DNA of 47,685 nucleotides from Amphimedon queenslandica (Eukaryota; Porifera; Demospongiae; Haplosclerida; Niphatidae): positions 7,438-55,122 of the forward strand of contig NW_003546319.1 of the NCBI RefSeq assembly GCF_000090795.2, in the 5' to 3' direction. A program made the position numbers and the translations under genes. Positions 1-11,220 of this stretch are shown piece by piece (positions within the stretch are counted from its first letter, which is position 1; each line of letters opens with the position of its first letter). Below the pieces are notes generated by a model. That model worked only from the letters and a program-made list of their open reading frames with translations, ran no database searches and had not been told where the DNA came from.

Positions 1-1930
1 GTCTCCAACCCATAGTTTTTTCTTTAAAATGGCTCCAAAATCATCGCAAATTTTTATTACATTTTCTGATATATTAATGTCCTTATGCTATGTAGAAAGT
101 TTGAGACAAATATTTGAGCTCTAAAATTTTTAAAAAGATCCAATTTTGCTTGCCAAGAATTGGAAGAGATTGCCAGGTTCTTAGAAGTTAGGGGCAGTAA
201 ATGTTGTCTTGATCAATAGATATTGTTAATACACTGTACAAAAACTTCTACTGATTACTAATGATGTTGACAAAAACACACCATTAAACTTATCACTTGT
301 AATTGTACAACAACTTTTTCTTTGCATTGACACATATTCCCCAATGTAAACTTTGTCCCTACTCCACTGCATGCACCTGCAGTAGCATTACAAAGTAGGG
401 TTCACCCCACTTCAAAATGGCTGCCATGACTTTGAAGCATTGCTACAATGGGAAAATAAGCTCCTATGCTTACTGGCTTCTTTAAGGATTCACCAGTGCA
501 ACTTAAAACCATGTTTATGAAGCAAAGTCAAAAATGAGCAAAACTGCCTTGTTTTGCTCAGCTACTTGCAATGTAGAGTAAAATTTGTATCACAAAACTA
601 GCATTGTCATTGGTAATGTATGGACAGTCAGTGATTCAAAATCGTTCCGAATGACTGACTATCTATACTAACGATAATCCTGATGCAAATTCTAAACTAC
701 ATTGTAACAGGTGACCATTAATCATTAATAATAAATGCAATGTAAAGTAGAATTGGTTAGTTGGAGAGCTGATCTATGCATGTACTATAGTATTACCATA
801 CATTGTATTTCTTTAAATAAAAGCCCGGGCATCTATTTCTTATAATGGCATTTGAACCTTGAAAAAAATTTTTTACATAAAATAGAACTTTAGCTAATAG
901 CTAGATTCAAACCAGGGACCTCGCACACAAGACTTCAGGAAGCCTAAGGAAGTATCTACAAGGCATCCATTATATTTTAAGGTTAGATTTGCATATTTAT
1001 TGTTCAATTTTATTGCAATCCCGGAGTTTATTCGTACCAGGCTTTTATTAGAGGATATACAGTATAGGACAATATACTGGCTCATGTTCTATCTACTCAT
1101 ATAAATCAATTCAACTTAATACTCAGTATTATTATAAGTACAATTGTAGTCTTTTCTTTTTCCCATAGTAAAGTAAGTTTGTTTTTAAAAATTGTCAGTG
1201 CTTTTGGGAAAATAACTTATTACTAATAAACATGTTATTCAAAACAACTATATGTATATTAAAAGTGCAATATACACAACTACATGAAATCAGTTTCATT
1301 GAAATCAGTTTCATTGACCACATGTTTCGTAAACAATATACTCTTTCAAACGAAGTCATTGATAAAAATTTATAAACAAGTGATGTAGTTGCTTAAAAGG
1401 ATAACATATCCTTTAACAAATTTAGTATGATGGCTTTAGTAGCTTAGAAGCCATTTCTACAATTGCTATAATCATGAAAAAATAATGTTAAAATTACAAC
1501 AAACAAAAGCCTCATTGACTTTAGAAAGATGCAGACTCTTTACCTACAAATAATGAATAACTAGTTCATAACTATATACATCAAGCTGGAATAGTGGATT
1601 TCACTAGATGTGCTTTAACATTGCTTACAACATATTTATGTTTTGAAACATGTTCCTTCCAATTGCAATGACAAACACAATGTGAACCAAATCAATTCAC
1701 TTATGCAGTGTTCAAATGTAAGTGAAAATATGTACAAGTAAGCAACTGAGCCAATATTGTATCAGACCCTTAATTCTCCTGTTGCATGGGGTAGGATCTG
1801 GGTGACTTAATTTATCCATACATTAACCAATGGACCAATGGGCTAAAAACTGTCAACTGTAATTAATATCATTATGAAGTTGATTACAATAATGTAGCTC
1901 CCGCAATAACAATAGCATAGGCTACTTTCA
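1..1930. other. Gene-free AT-rich left flank
   Basis: I see no convincing exon here on either strand; the longest open frames are about 60 codons and AT-rich. The first ~150 bases are a degenerate copy of the dispersed repeat also seen near 34.2-34.5 kb (shared run around 'ccttatgctatgtagaaagt'). An imperfect inverted repeat lies at 624-662, a tRNA-like piece near 895-985 (minus), and a 15-bp tandem duplication (gaaatcagtttcatt) near 1290-1320. If the truncated RTEL1 gene continues to the left, its intron would span this stretch. Confidence 0.6.
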
Positions 1931-1936
1931 ATTCAC

Positions 1937-1945
1937 TATAAAAAG
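1937..1945 (+). promoter_or_regulatory. TATA box of the death-domain gene
   Basis: TATAAAAAG stands 44 bases before the annex of the leader and 52 bases before the ATG at 1989, so transcription would start near 1965-1970 with a very short leader. The spacing is that of a classical core promoter. Confidence 0.55.
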
Positions 1946-1988
1946 ACATCTGTCACTCTCAAACAGCCTGACAGAGGCTAACACCACA

Positions 1989-3585
1989 ATGGCTAAAAGA
2001 AGAAGTCTTTCTACTACTCCTCCTCTCCCTCCCAACAGCTTGAGCTCAGTTATGAATGGTAAACCAACTCTTAAGACTGTGTGTGCTATAGTGAGGACAA
2101 GCAGATGGCATCAGTTGGGTATACAGTTAGGAGTTGATGAGGAAATGCTGCAGGATATACTGTCTGACAGATCAGATATACAAGATAAAAGAACACAGAT
2201 GTTTCGTCTTTGGATTGCAAGCCAACCAGGAGCTAGTCACAATCAACTGGTTGAGGCACTGAGACTCAAAGTAATAGGAGAGGACAGAATGGCTCAGGAA
2301 TATGAAGAAAAAGTGAAGGAGGAAGCATCTAAAACCACAGAAACTACAGGTAAAACAATACATTGCTGCCATTTGTAAAACAAATTTTAAAAATTGAATA
2401 AAATTGCATTTTCAATAATAAATTTTATGTCTAATGCATATAGAAGGAGCTCAAGTTGTGCAAGCATCAACAACACCTACTTGGAGCACAAGCACAGGTA
2501 CATATAAGCAAGAGCATGTATTCTTGATACAAACTGTTGATTTTTCTACCACAAACACTACATAACACGAAATCATTTCAATTGCATCTTTAATTACACA
2601 CTACATGTACCTCTCTCCCCCTGTCTTTGCAGCTGTTGCTTTAATGCATCAGAAAGCATTAGAAGAAGAAGATCTAACAGTTCAAGCTCTTCAATTGGAA
2701 GAAAAATATCGCCAGCTCCTTCAGCTGATACAACAACTCTCACAAAAGGCCAATGTAGAAATAGTTAAAAACCAGCTAATCGATATATTGCAAGGAAAGT
2801 GCTTAAATCAGTCGCATGGAATTAGCTCATACTTGGAACTAATCGATAAAATCGAAAACATGGACGAAGTATTCAAGTTCCTCGTTAAAAATCGTTTCGT
2901 TGGTTACCTAAATTATTACCTTCTCAAAGAATTTTCAAGCAAAGTTATATGTGGAGATGGGTATGAAATGGCAAAAGCAGAGGTAGTAGAGTACGAGAAG
3001 CACTATTGCCAGTTCATTGAAAAGCCTGCCTTTTGCCAACTGATTGAAGTTTTTGATGAGAACCCTCAACTAAACCCAGGCACTGTCGTAGGACTACCGA
3101 TTGTCGTTATTAGTCTCTCAAAAGAGTGGAAAACTCAAAACAAAAAAGATCTAAATGAATGGTTGCCTTTTCTAGAAGAGAACAAGCACCTACTCCAAAG
3201 TATCGGCTACAAATGCATACTAATTACTTATGCCATTTTTCCTGTTCACCTGCTCAAAGTTATGAGATTCCTAAGCAATGAAGAACAAATGGAAAGGCTT
3301 AAAGAAAACGGAATAACAATCAAAACTCCTTCATATACAATGGAAATAGCAGAGAGACTGAGAGAAAATATATCAAAAGAGTGCGTAGGGCTTCAAAATA
3401 AAATACAAAATTTTGCACTGCTTGAAAAAGCACATAGTTGTAACTTTGAGCCAGAAGAACAATTACCAACAAATTACTTGTCAGAGGTTCCGTTAAAAGT
3501 TTCATCAAATAAACCTCTTCAAAAGGCCTTTTCAAGTGGCCGTGATAGTGGTTACTCTTCACGACATAATTCCCCAGCCCAGTGA
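1989..3585 (+). CDS. Death-domain protein with coiled coil and unassigned C-terminal domain
   Basis: Three exons: 1989-2349, 2444-2497, 2633-3585, joined in phase, 455 aa. Residues ~27-105 fit a death domain: a tryptophan followed by LGIQLG, then an I-L-D core, a QMFRLW helix and a terminal LVEAL helix. A short low-complexity linker follows, then a probable coiled coil (~146-190) rich in Q, L and E. Residues ~190-400 form a mostly alpha-helical block with alternating hydrophobic segments that I cannot assign. The C-terminus carries DSGYSS (443-448), which fits the DSGxxS phosphodegron read by beta-TrCP. The likely role is a cytosolic adaptor in innate or apoptotic signalling, by family inference only. 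No signal peptide or membrane segment is visible. It has a TATA promoter and converges on the broken RTEL1 gene. Confidence 0.75.
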
Positions 3586-3603
3586 TGAGACTATTGTGCA
3601 CTG

Positions 3604-3638
3604 TTGTACTATTGTGCTTTTAGAGCACAATAGTGCAA
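3604..3638 (+). other. 3' UTR hairpin of the death-domain gene
   Basis: A perfect 11-bp stem (actattgtgct / agcacaatagt, loop of 5) extends to 15 bp with one G-U pair. It begins 18 bases after the stop codon, so it would lie in the 3' UTR. It may be a stability or processing element; no histone-type conserved sequence is seen. Confidence 0.5.
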
Positions 3639-3879
3639 GTACATACAACCATGCATGCCTTAGTGTGACTTTTGTGTAATAATTATTCAAAGACAAATCT
3701 TAAGACTTGTAATTTGCTGCTCATAATTTATTATTGTTGTTGCTGCTGTTGTTATTATTGTTTATATTTCACACATATTTTCAAAACTGTAAGTACAAAA
3801 AATATGAAAGTTCATACTTATTACAATGGAATAAACAAGTTGTATCAATTGTATAGATAAGTAAAAGTTAATAGTTTTA

Positions 3880-4345
3880 ATGGCTTCAGACTTTTCTTTA
3901 CAATCAGCTCAAAGTTGATGCACAATATAAGGAGGACATGCATACATATAAAAGAAACTATAAAACTTGGAAATTCTCTCCTAGCTACTTTTTGAAATTG
4001 GGGCATAGTTCCTATAATACAGGGTGTTTGGCCCAATTTTTGAGCAATTTCAAAAATCATAAAAAATCCAAATTTACTTGAAATTAGTTCAAAATTGATA
4101 CACAGCATAAGAACATGTACAGGTATTATGTATCAAAAAATCATTAAAAAAAGGAAAATTCTCTTCTACATGTAGCTATTTTTTACCTGATTTTTTAGCA
4201 ACTTCATAAATTCGTAAAAGTACAATTTTGATTGGAATCAGCCCAAACTTTCTACAGAATATAAGTATGTATGAGAATAAAATATAACACTTGGTAACAG
4301 CTGCCATTTTATTCATTGTGACCCCACTCACATTCAATGAAGGTT
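3880..4345. repeat. Dispersed ~170-bp-unit repeat, three units
   Basis: Three diverged units start near 3900, 4078 and 4231. Each has a core like 'ggaatcagctcaaactttct' followed by 'acaacataagnacatg' and later 'ggaaaattctct'. The same units occur at 12.5-12.9, 16.4-16.8, 34.2-34.6 and 35.8-36.5 kb. The block separates the last visible RTEL1 exon from the death-domain gene. Confidence 0.65.
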
Positions 4346-4538
4346 AGGCTATTTAACTTTAATAATAGTTAGTTGATCCAATCATCCCTGTACAAACAAA
4401 CCAAAAAACTCACTCTCATCTTAGTGGGCTTTGCCCGAAAATGAGAAATTCTCTCTCTCGTCATTTTTGACATATAAATCACGTATAGTCCGAAAAATTT
4501 CACAATTTAACCAGTAGCCACACCCTTAATATTAACTC

Positions 4539-6863
4539 TTACAGTTGTAGCTCGGAAGTGAATGACTCCAATGGTGATAGTGTCCCACTGGTCAGTATAA
4601 CTGATCTCACTCCTTGTCTCACTAACTCAGTCATAGCATAGCCAGGATTGAAACACCAATAACATAACCTACGACCTAAAGGAAGGAGAGTATGAGATAA
4701 TACATTATATAGCTACAATTTTTTGTATGTAAATTTGAAATTTTTGAGAAAACACTTGTAATCAGTAAAACTTAAAAGGTCATTTTGATGTAAAATTTTG
4801 AGCCACAAAAATTACTAGCTATAATTACATGTACATGTACATGTATGATTACTACCATAAATTTTAGAAGCCTGGGACTCTATTTCATATTTTAGACTTT
4901 AATCTGTACAAAGGCATGTGTATTTGAAGATCTCCTATATTCCTTAATGCATGTAGCCCCAAGTTGTTAGCTGATACACAGTATTTATTTCACTTACATG
5001 TGTCATCAGTATTATTATCAGTAGTCCATACATCACTTTTCTTTTTTCTCTTATTATTGTCTGATTTTATATAAACTCTGTAATGAAGTGAAGCCATTCT
5101 CTCCCTGGTCATACCAGCTGGACAAGACCCACTAAAAACAATCTTTAAAAAAAAATAGCGAACCACGTACGTAATTAATAGCTTATACTTTTATAGCCTC
5201 TAGGAATTTCTGTAAATTAGTGCTGGTTCTGTGGAGCGACTGGTCACTGGTAAGTGACGCTATTGCCTGTGAACACTGGTCAATGAGGACCACATGGGTT
5301 TCAGTGGTGATCCCAGCTTTACCCAGGAACTCAAAAATATAACTGAGGGAACAGCAATAATGAATATAATAATATTATTATTAATTTTATAACTACCTTC
5401 CTGGTTTTACGCATTCATTATTTTCTGATTTTAATTCAATTTTATCCAAAGAGTCCTCGAGGCATAAAAACAGCTCTAAAAATTAAGTAAAAATATAAAA
5501 TTATTTTTCACACGTCACCTTTCAAATTAGCAAGATCTTTTAGCGTGTTCTGAGTCTGTGTATCAAGCTCTAATAAAATAATTAATTAATATCAGATCAC
5601 ACCCATGCCCATATTAGGCTTACCTGATAAATATTCCTTAGCTTCTTCGTATTTATTTTTTAATAAATAGTCAATGTCCTTAATACAATGAGCTATATCA
5701 GTGCTGGTCAGTTCAAATGAAGAGGAATCTTCACACACCCTCTCCTAGTTTAAATATTTAAACATAAAAATTTAAATTTAAATATTCAAATATCTTAATA
5801 TTGAAATTTAAATTTTAAAAAATTTAAAATTTAAATACATGTATCTAAATATTAAATTGCTTACTATGTTATGAGCTTCATCTAATATGACAACAGTATT
5901 GGTTATATTGATACCATGTACCAGCCTAGTCTATACATAAATTGCTTTTACTATTATTAATTAATATCATTACTATTGATTACCCTGAGATCCAGTATGT
6001 AATTGTATGGCATAAAGATTAGATCAGCTTCTGTTTTCATTTCCCTTGCTAGATAATACGGACACATTCTAAGGAAGAGAGAGGGAAATAGAAAGGAAAG
6101 AAGTCAAAAAATTAATCGAAGAAAGATTAGGTTACTTATTTTTGGTTCCCATTCCCACGAGTTCCTCGATATCAGGTATAAAACCCTCTGGAACGCTAAG
6201 CCTTTTAAGATCAACGTTATTGTAATACGTACATGATTTTGCTGCGACTTTAGCATGGCAGGCATGAACCTTCTCTGCATTGCTATCCTTCGACATGACT
6301 TCAGAATTGATACACAGTTGATCACGTGATCCTATTATTGATACCTTGGGTCTAGAGAGAGAAAATATATGAATAAAATACATGTAATTACATGTACCTG
6401 TACGAGGTTGATTTTAGCTCATGGATTGCCTGTGATAGCTGAGAATGGGTCCGAGATGCATAAATGATTTTTGGCCGCCCACCCAAGGGGCCCTTTGAAT
6501 CTATAAAATTTTAATAAATTTTTTTGAGTTTTATTTTCAAAACCTGATTGGAGATCCCATTCAGAAATTACAGGGGCAGGTAATTGCTGTCTCCAAGACA
6601 ATGTGGCACATAAGAGGGAGAGGGTTTTACCTGTTCCTGTAGGAGATTCCAATATGGCGTTTGTATTCTAGAGAAGGAGAAAGAGAGAGGAGAAAAAATA
6701 GAGTAAATAAAAAAATGAAGGAGAATTTTGAGTTAAAACTAACATTTTGCAATGCTTTTATAACTTTCTCCATATACTCTATCTGACAGGGGTAGGGAGT
6801 AAAAGGAAAAGAGACTGGGACGTTTTCTATGACATGAATTTGTTCTGCCATTGTAGCCGCCAT
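4539..6863 (-). CDS. RTEL1: RTEL1-like DNA helicase, N-terminal half only
   Basis: Twelve exons read in phase: 6863-6744, 6667-6544, 6500-6398, 6351-6136, 6068-5984, 5930-5865, 5744-5624, 5569-5519, 5475-5397, 5342-5189, 5142-4998, 4675-4543. The product aligns with vertebrate RTEL1 from its start: Walker [10 protein letters not shown] (47-55), a YASRTHSQL motif, four Fe-S cysteines (C129, C147, C156, C190), DEAH (233-236) and TSGTLSP (450-456). RTEL1 unwinds D-loops, T-loops and G-quadruplexes in the nucleus. The last exon ends at a good donor (gtaaga), and reading through gives a TAA at 4541-4539, i.e. 466 aa. Helicase lobe 2 (motifs IV-VI) and the C-terminal part (over 1200 aa in full-length RTEL1) are not found down to base 1. 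Either the rest lies outside the window, the gene is broken, or the assembly is wrong here. As drawn it could not be an active helicase. Confidence 0.85.
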
Positions 6864-7035
6864 GACAGTTCATTTCCCGCCAACTTCCCCGCCAAATTAC
6901 CACGTGACTATAGCTATGAATATTTTAATTAAACTATAATTAATAGATATTAATTAATTAAAGCCAATAAAGCTGATAAATAGTGATAATCACAATAAGA
7001 AATAAATAAACTCTAGTAATGGTGAATGTGCTGCC
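6864..7035 (-). promoter_or_regulatory. RTEL1 promoter region
   Basis: Only 172 bases separate the RTEL1 start from the stop of the upstream astacin gene on the same strand. It holds a palindromic CACGTG (6901-6906) in the context accacgtgact, a USF/TFE-type E-box. ATGGCGGC at the start codon fits a YY1 site. No TATA box is seen. Confidence 0.45.
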
Positions 7036-10000
7036 TTAATAGAATGATGCTAATAATAGCAATAGTAATAATAAAGGAATTAATCCATTTTGTAGTTTAG
7101 TCTGAGATCCTGAACTTGCAACTGAATCAGAACACTCCCTTATGTAAGTATCATTACTCATACAATAATCTTGCCCACACTCATTAATCTTCGATACTGA
7201 TTCAGCATACAACGATTCGTCACTGATCTCGTATACATCAATTGCAAAAGCTCCGAAATAATTTCCAACTCCGTTTTCACAAAGAGTCGACTGTCCTGCA
7301 GTTTTATAATAGTCTACATCATTAAAACCAGCACTGTAGCAGAGACCTAATGCTACAGCAAAGTGTCTGTATCCTCTATCATGGGCTGCTTGAGAACATT
7401 TAGTGACAGGGTCTGTCCTGTTGTATGGTAAGTCCATTAGAAGCTGATGAGATCTTTCAAGAAATAAAAGCGAGCCGGAAGGCAAGTTGTAACAACCTCT
7501 GTGAGATATGCCTGCATGGAGATAAATATAAAAGTTGCACTTAACTGATACAATATAAAACTTACCTTTCAAACATGGTTCATTATGACAGTTTTGTTCA
7601 TTGCATGGCCTCCATACCATGCTACCATTACTTCCTATCATGAACTGTACCCCTCCACCACAACTTTTAGTGCACTCACTCCACCTCTCCACTGTCATCA
7701 CACTGCAGTTTACACCAATATTGCACAGCTGGTTCTCAGACGATGCTCCCATTGAAGAACAATCTCTGTGAGTTCCATTAACACATCTCCTGGTCCTGTA
7801 CTGAAAGCCTCCTTGACAAGTCGTGCTACACACACTCCATGAGCCCCAAGAGCTCCAAACTGCTTCTAAAAATAACAAATACACAATTAAAAGATTACAT
7901 TTTAAAAAATAAAATCATTGCCTACTTCCTGGGCATGTTGATAGTTTGCAGTCCTCATACTCCTGAGTTGTTCCTATACAGTTGTTACCACCTATGCATC
8001 TTCTTACCCTCGTACGTCTGCCTGTACCACAAGTTGCTGAGCAACCAGACCAAGCACCCCATGAGCTCCACTGAGGGGCTACAGTAATAAAAGAGAGAGA
8101 GAGAGAGAAGGAAGGAACCAATATAAGTTGGAAGGTATAGCATATTTTCTCTTACGTTGAGGACATGAAGCTTCTTCACATGCTTTCTCATCCACATTCT
8201 GTCCAACACAGTCAGTACCGCCCACACATACACGAGTCCGTACACTTTTTCCACCGTTGCAGGTCTGAGAACATTGAGACCAGCTACCCCAGCTACTCCA
8301 CTGACTAGCACTATCTATAGAAAATATCATTTAAAATTCCCAGTCCCTTTATTCCTTTTCTTTCTTATACCTGGGCAGTACAATGCCTTCACATGCAGTA
8401 TGTCATTGTGAGAGAATCCTTTTCTTTGTCCTAGTCGTGATAAGTCAATGCTCTTGTCAATTGGTGTGATGGTTTGTTTGCCATTTTTAGAGAATGCATT
8501 GGAGCCGTAATGCATTACAGAGTCAAAGTCATAAGGGACTCCCTGATTTGTAGATAGAAATGAATTCACCTTTTCAAAATTCCTCTCAAGCCCTAAAGTT
8601 TAAATGGATTAAATAATTGCAGCAAGAATGGAAAAAATGAAGCCAATTAATGAGTAGGAATTTGTATACGTGTCTGCAGTAAGCATGGAAAAAATGAAGC
8701 CAATTAATGAGTAGGAATTTCTATACATTCCTGTTTCACAATAACAATAATATAAGCAATTTCATTAAGTAATTAGAACAATAACAATGATATAACCATG
8801 ATGAAACATGACAAACTACAGTTCTCATACTATAGCATTATACACTAAGTTCACTGTAAATTTTTGCATTATATACTGTATATACCTGGCATAACATTGT
8901 CAAGGTGAACTTTCACTTTAAGATCTCTGTCAGTTCTGCTATGCTCATGCCATCTTCCAAGTGCATGGAATATCTCGTGTATAACTACTCCTTTGCTATA
9001 GCAACCTGGCCCTAAGTATATTATCTGCTCACCGCCAATCTTACCAAAGAATGAAGAGCAACTGAGAAAGGAAAGAAAATTATAAAACATCAATTAATAT
9101 ACAATAGTGCTTTAATTTGAGAGATTTTTATTTAGGCAAATAGTGATAATCCTCAATATTAAGACTGCCAATCATTAATGTGCATGCTCAGTAATGCACG
9201 TGTACACAAAAATCACCAAATTAAAAACTGTCAATTACAATTTTACAGAAAAATTGCTCAAATAAAGCAACACCAAAATAAAGCACTATACAGTATTATA
9301 TGCATCATGATGCATACCCAGATCCATAAGAGAATTTAATGTAATCAGTGTCATTGATAGAGCGTTGAATGAATTTAACACAAGTCTCGTTTTCGTAGTC
9401 AAAGATAGCTTCATTAATAGCAGTTACTGCATCAGTGCCTTAATGAGAAAGAAAGAGAGAGAAAGAGAAAGGGAGGAGGAGAAGCCAGATGAAATAAAAA
9501 TTCATGCTGCATACAATAAATAAAAGTATGAAATTCATACATTTACAGTTAGGCGGCATTACAAAATACATTCACTACATTTGAGGGATGGGTAAAACCG
9601 TTTGCTTAACAAACATGATGAATGTTCAAAAAAGGAGAATCTACAGCCATACAGTGGGTGCCTTAGTGTATACAAACACACCAAAATAATAATAAACCAA
9701 CGGTGTCATAGTAGAATTTGGAAGTAGCAGATTCACATCATATCAAACTGAGTAGGTTAAGTGGGTTAAACTACTAATAGTCTAGATAGTACCCATGGCA
9801 GCATGCAGTGCAAGGGATTCTGTTATGTGTATGCTATGGCATCCAATCTCTGAACATACCACTATGGAATATTAACAAATTTACACTCCAGCTATAATTG
9901 TATATAAGGGAATTATGCAGTTAATTGTTTGTTCCTTTATAGGGGACGTAGACTCAAAGACTCAGAAAAATACATTATAAAAATTTATGCAGTGAAAATT

Positions 10001-10707
10001 AATCGTTTGATCATCATCAAAATTATATAGTTCATATGCTAATAGGTACATACATGAACATGTGCAATGTATAGCGGCAAAGCAGTCACAACAAAAATCA
10101 TTGAAAATTAAGTAAAATCGAATAAATAAATAATTATTTGTATTGCTTCTGTCTGTTTGTTTGATAGGGTACAGAAGTGTGCAGTGGCAAGAGGTCAGTA
10201 TATAAACATAAAACAGGTTATCAAATTATTGGTAATATTTACTACACATGAGGATGCATGATATATCCAGCAAATAATGCAATCTATACATATTAGAAGA
10301 TATTTAGAAGAACATGCTATGTGTACATGCATAAATATATCACTAGATCCATGCATTTTAAGTTCTATATATTTAAAACTCTTGAATATTATTCCATATA
10401 AAACTCACCTAGTGACCCATCAATGACATAAGGAACAATGCCATCATTCCATTTCCTCGATTTTAAAGTGATAACTGCGGGTTGAGGGTCACCAGGTCTA
10501 CCAGAATCAATGGCAGTCAGTGTCTCCATGAGGCTCTCCTGCTCATAAGTTAACATAATGTCACCTTCCAATAAATCTGGCTGAACAACTAGTATTGATG
10601 AAGCATAAAAAGGACTGAAAAGTATGTTTTTAATGCTTACTTTTAGCTCCATTAGAGCAGGCTAGGGTAGCTAAAAGCAGGACCACAAGAGTTGCTTCTG
10701 GTGCCAT
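7036..10707 (-). CDS. Secreted astacin metalloprotease with TSP1 repeats
   Basis: Nine exons: 10707-10641, 10588-10409, 9438-9318, 9061-8886, 8592-8371, 8314-8156, 8078-7926, 7865-7566, 7511-7036; 617 aa. A signal peptide is at ~1-20. The propeptide motif LEGD (29-32) fits the astacin aspartate switch. The catalytic domain has [15 protein letters not shown] (151-165) with zinc ligands H151, H155, H161, and the Met-turn SVMHY (206-210). Three TSP1 modules follow (~257-305, 310-357, 361-410) with WxxW C-mannosylation motifs, then a degenerate fourth starting at [13 protein letters not shown]. Residues 460-552 form a cysteine module (GCY to DVYEI) shared with the paralogue at 27.8 kb. A leucine-rich tail (~603-617) ends the protein and may be a GPI signal or membrane anchor. 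Likely an extracellular or cell-surface protease acting on matrix. Confidence 0.87.
8618..8731. repeat. 57-bp tandem duplication in an astacin intron
   Basis: Two nearly identical 57-base units (8618-8674 and 8675-8731), each containing 'aatgaagccaattaatgagt', lie just upstream of exon 5. The few differences point to a recent duplication. Confidence 0.75.
9100..9295. mobile_element. Degenerate TA-type MITE (copy 2)
   Basis: The ends (acaatagtgctttaatttg / ccaaaataaagcactatac) are imperfect inverted repeats. The interior shares 'cagtaatgcacgtgtacac' and 'caattacaattttacag' with the cleaner element at 41901-42108. It sits in the intron before astacin exon 4. Confidence 0.6.
9463..10380. other. 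Long astacin intron, no gene seen
   Basis: Most of the 970-base intron between exons 2 and 3 of the minus-strand astacin gene. AT-rich, with a short GA tract at 9446-9484 and no open frame of note on either strand. Confidence 0.5.
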
Positions 10708-10742
10708 TTTTCTCACTTTGATCATATTTTGATTTGGCGAAC

Positions 10743-10760
10743 TTTGGCGCAAAATTTATA
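10743..10760 (-). promoter_or_regulatory. TATA box and E2F-like site of the first astacin gene
   Basis: On the minus strand TATAAATT (10760-10753) is followed at once by GCGCCAAA (10750-10743), the complement of the E2F-type core TTTGGCGC. The ATG at 10707 is ~46 bases further on. Confidence 0.45.
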
Positions 10761-10896
10761 CCCGAGAACTCGAACGCCCACTCACAAAGGTGTGGCTTTA
10801 AAATAAAATGGCGCCGATTCAATTTCATTTTGATTTTTAGAAGCCAAAACAATAGTCTGGCCTACTAAAACAATGAAACATGGTGGAATAATACAA

Positions 10897-11121
10897 TCAT
10901 TTAATAAAGAGAACATATACTGCCATTACAATACAAGATAAAGAGACGAGCCAATGAAGTCTTGTTCCAATCACTGATGCTTTATAAAGGGCACCCCAAA
11001 ATCCTTTCTTCTCTGAAAACAAAAGATCTTTTAAACGAGGGACAGATCTGAGATAAGCACAAGTGCATATCACTAGTAATCCAAACACGATAAGACCATC
11101 GAACGAATAAACGTTAGTCAT
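10897..11121 (-). CDS. TMEM167B: Protein kish-B (TMEM167B)
   Basis: Single exon, 74 aa, the same length as vertebrate TMEM167B and nearly colinear with it: MTNVYSxDG at the start, CTCAY, VPRLK, LLSEKKG-like, VIGTRLH, and the VMAxYVLFIK end. Two hydrophobic segments (~11-27 and ~56-72) flank a basic loop. Kish proteins are small Golgi and ER membrane proteins needed for the early secretory pathway. The VPRLK and TRLH residues favour kish-B over kish-A. It is divergently paired with SPCS2, 99 bases between start codons. Confidence 0.93.
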   Translation of the reverse strand: MTNVYSFDGLIVFGLLVICTCAYLRSVPRLKDLLFSEKKGFWGALYKASVIGTRLHWLVSLSCIVMAVYVLFIK

Positions 11122-11220
11122 CTTTCTCTTTCTAAGAAGTCATTTTGTTTTATGGGCGTGGTCTGCAAACTGACTCCGCCTATTTAGCGCTTTCTAATTT
11201 TTAACCCCCTAATTTTTAAA
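11122..11220. promoter_or_regulatory. Bidirectional TMEM167B/SPCS2 promoter
   Basis: 99 bases between two divergent ATGs. It holds GC-box-like gggcgtggtc and actccgcctat, and an AAAATGGCGG YY1-type site over the SPCS2 start codon. No TATA box in either direction. Confidence 0.5.

Noticed and set aside
3845..4108. 87-codon minus-strand frame downstream of RTEL1
   Set aside because: Considered as missing RTEL1 exon; it is dispersed-repeat sequence and has none of the expected helicase motifs.
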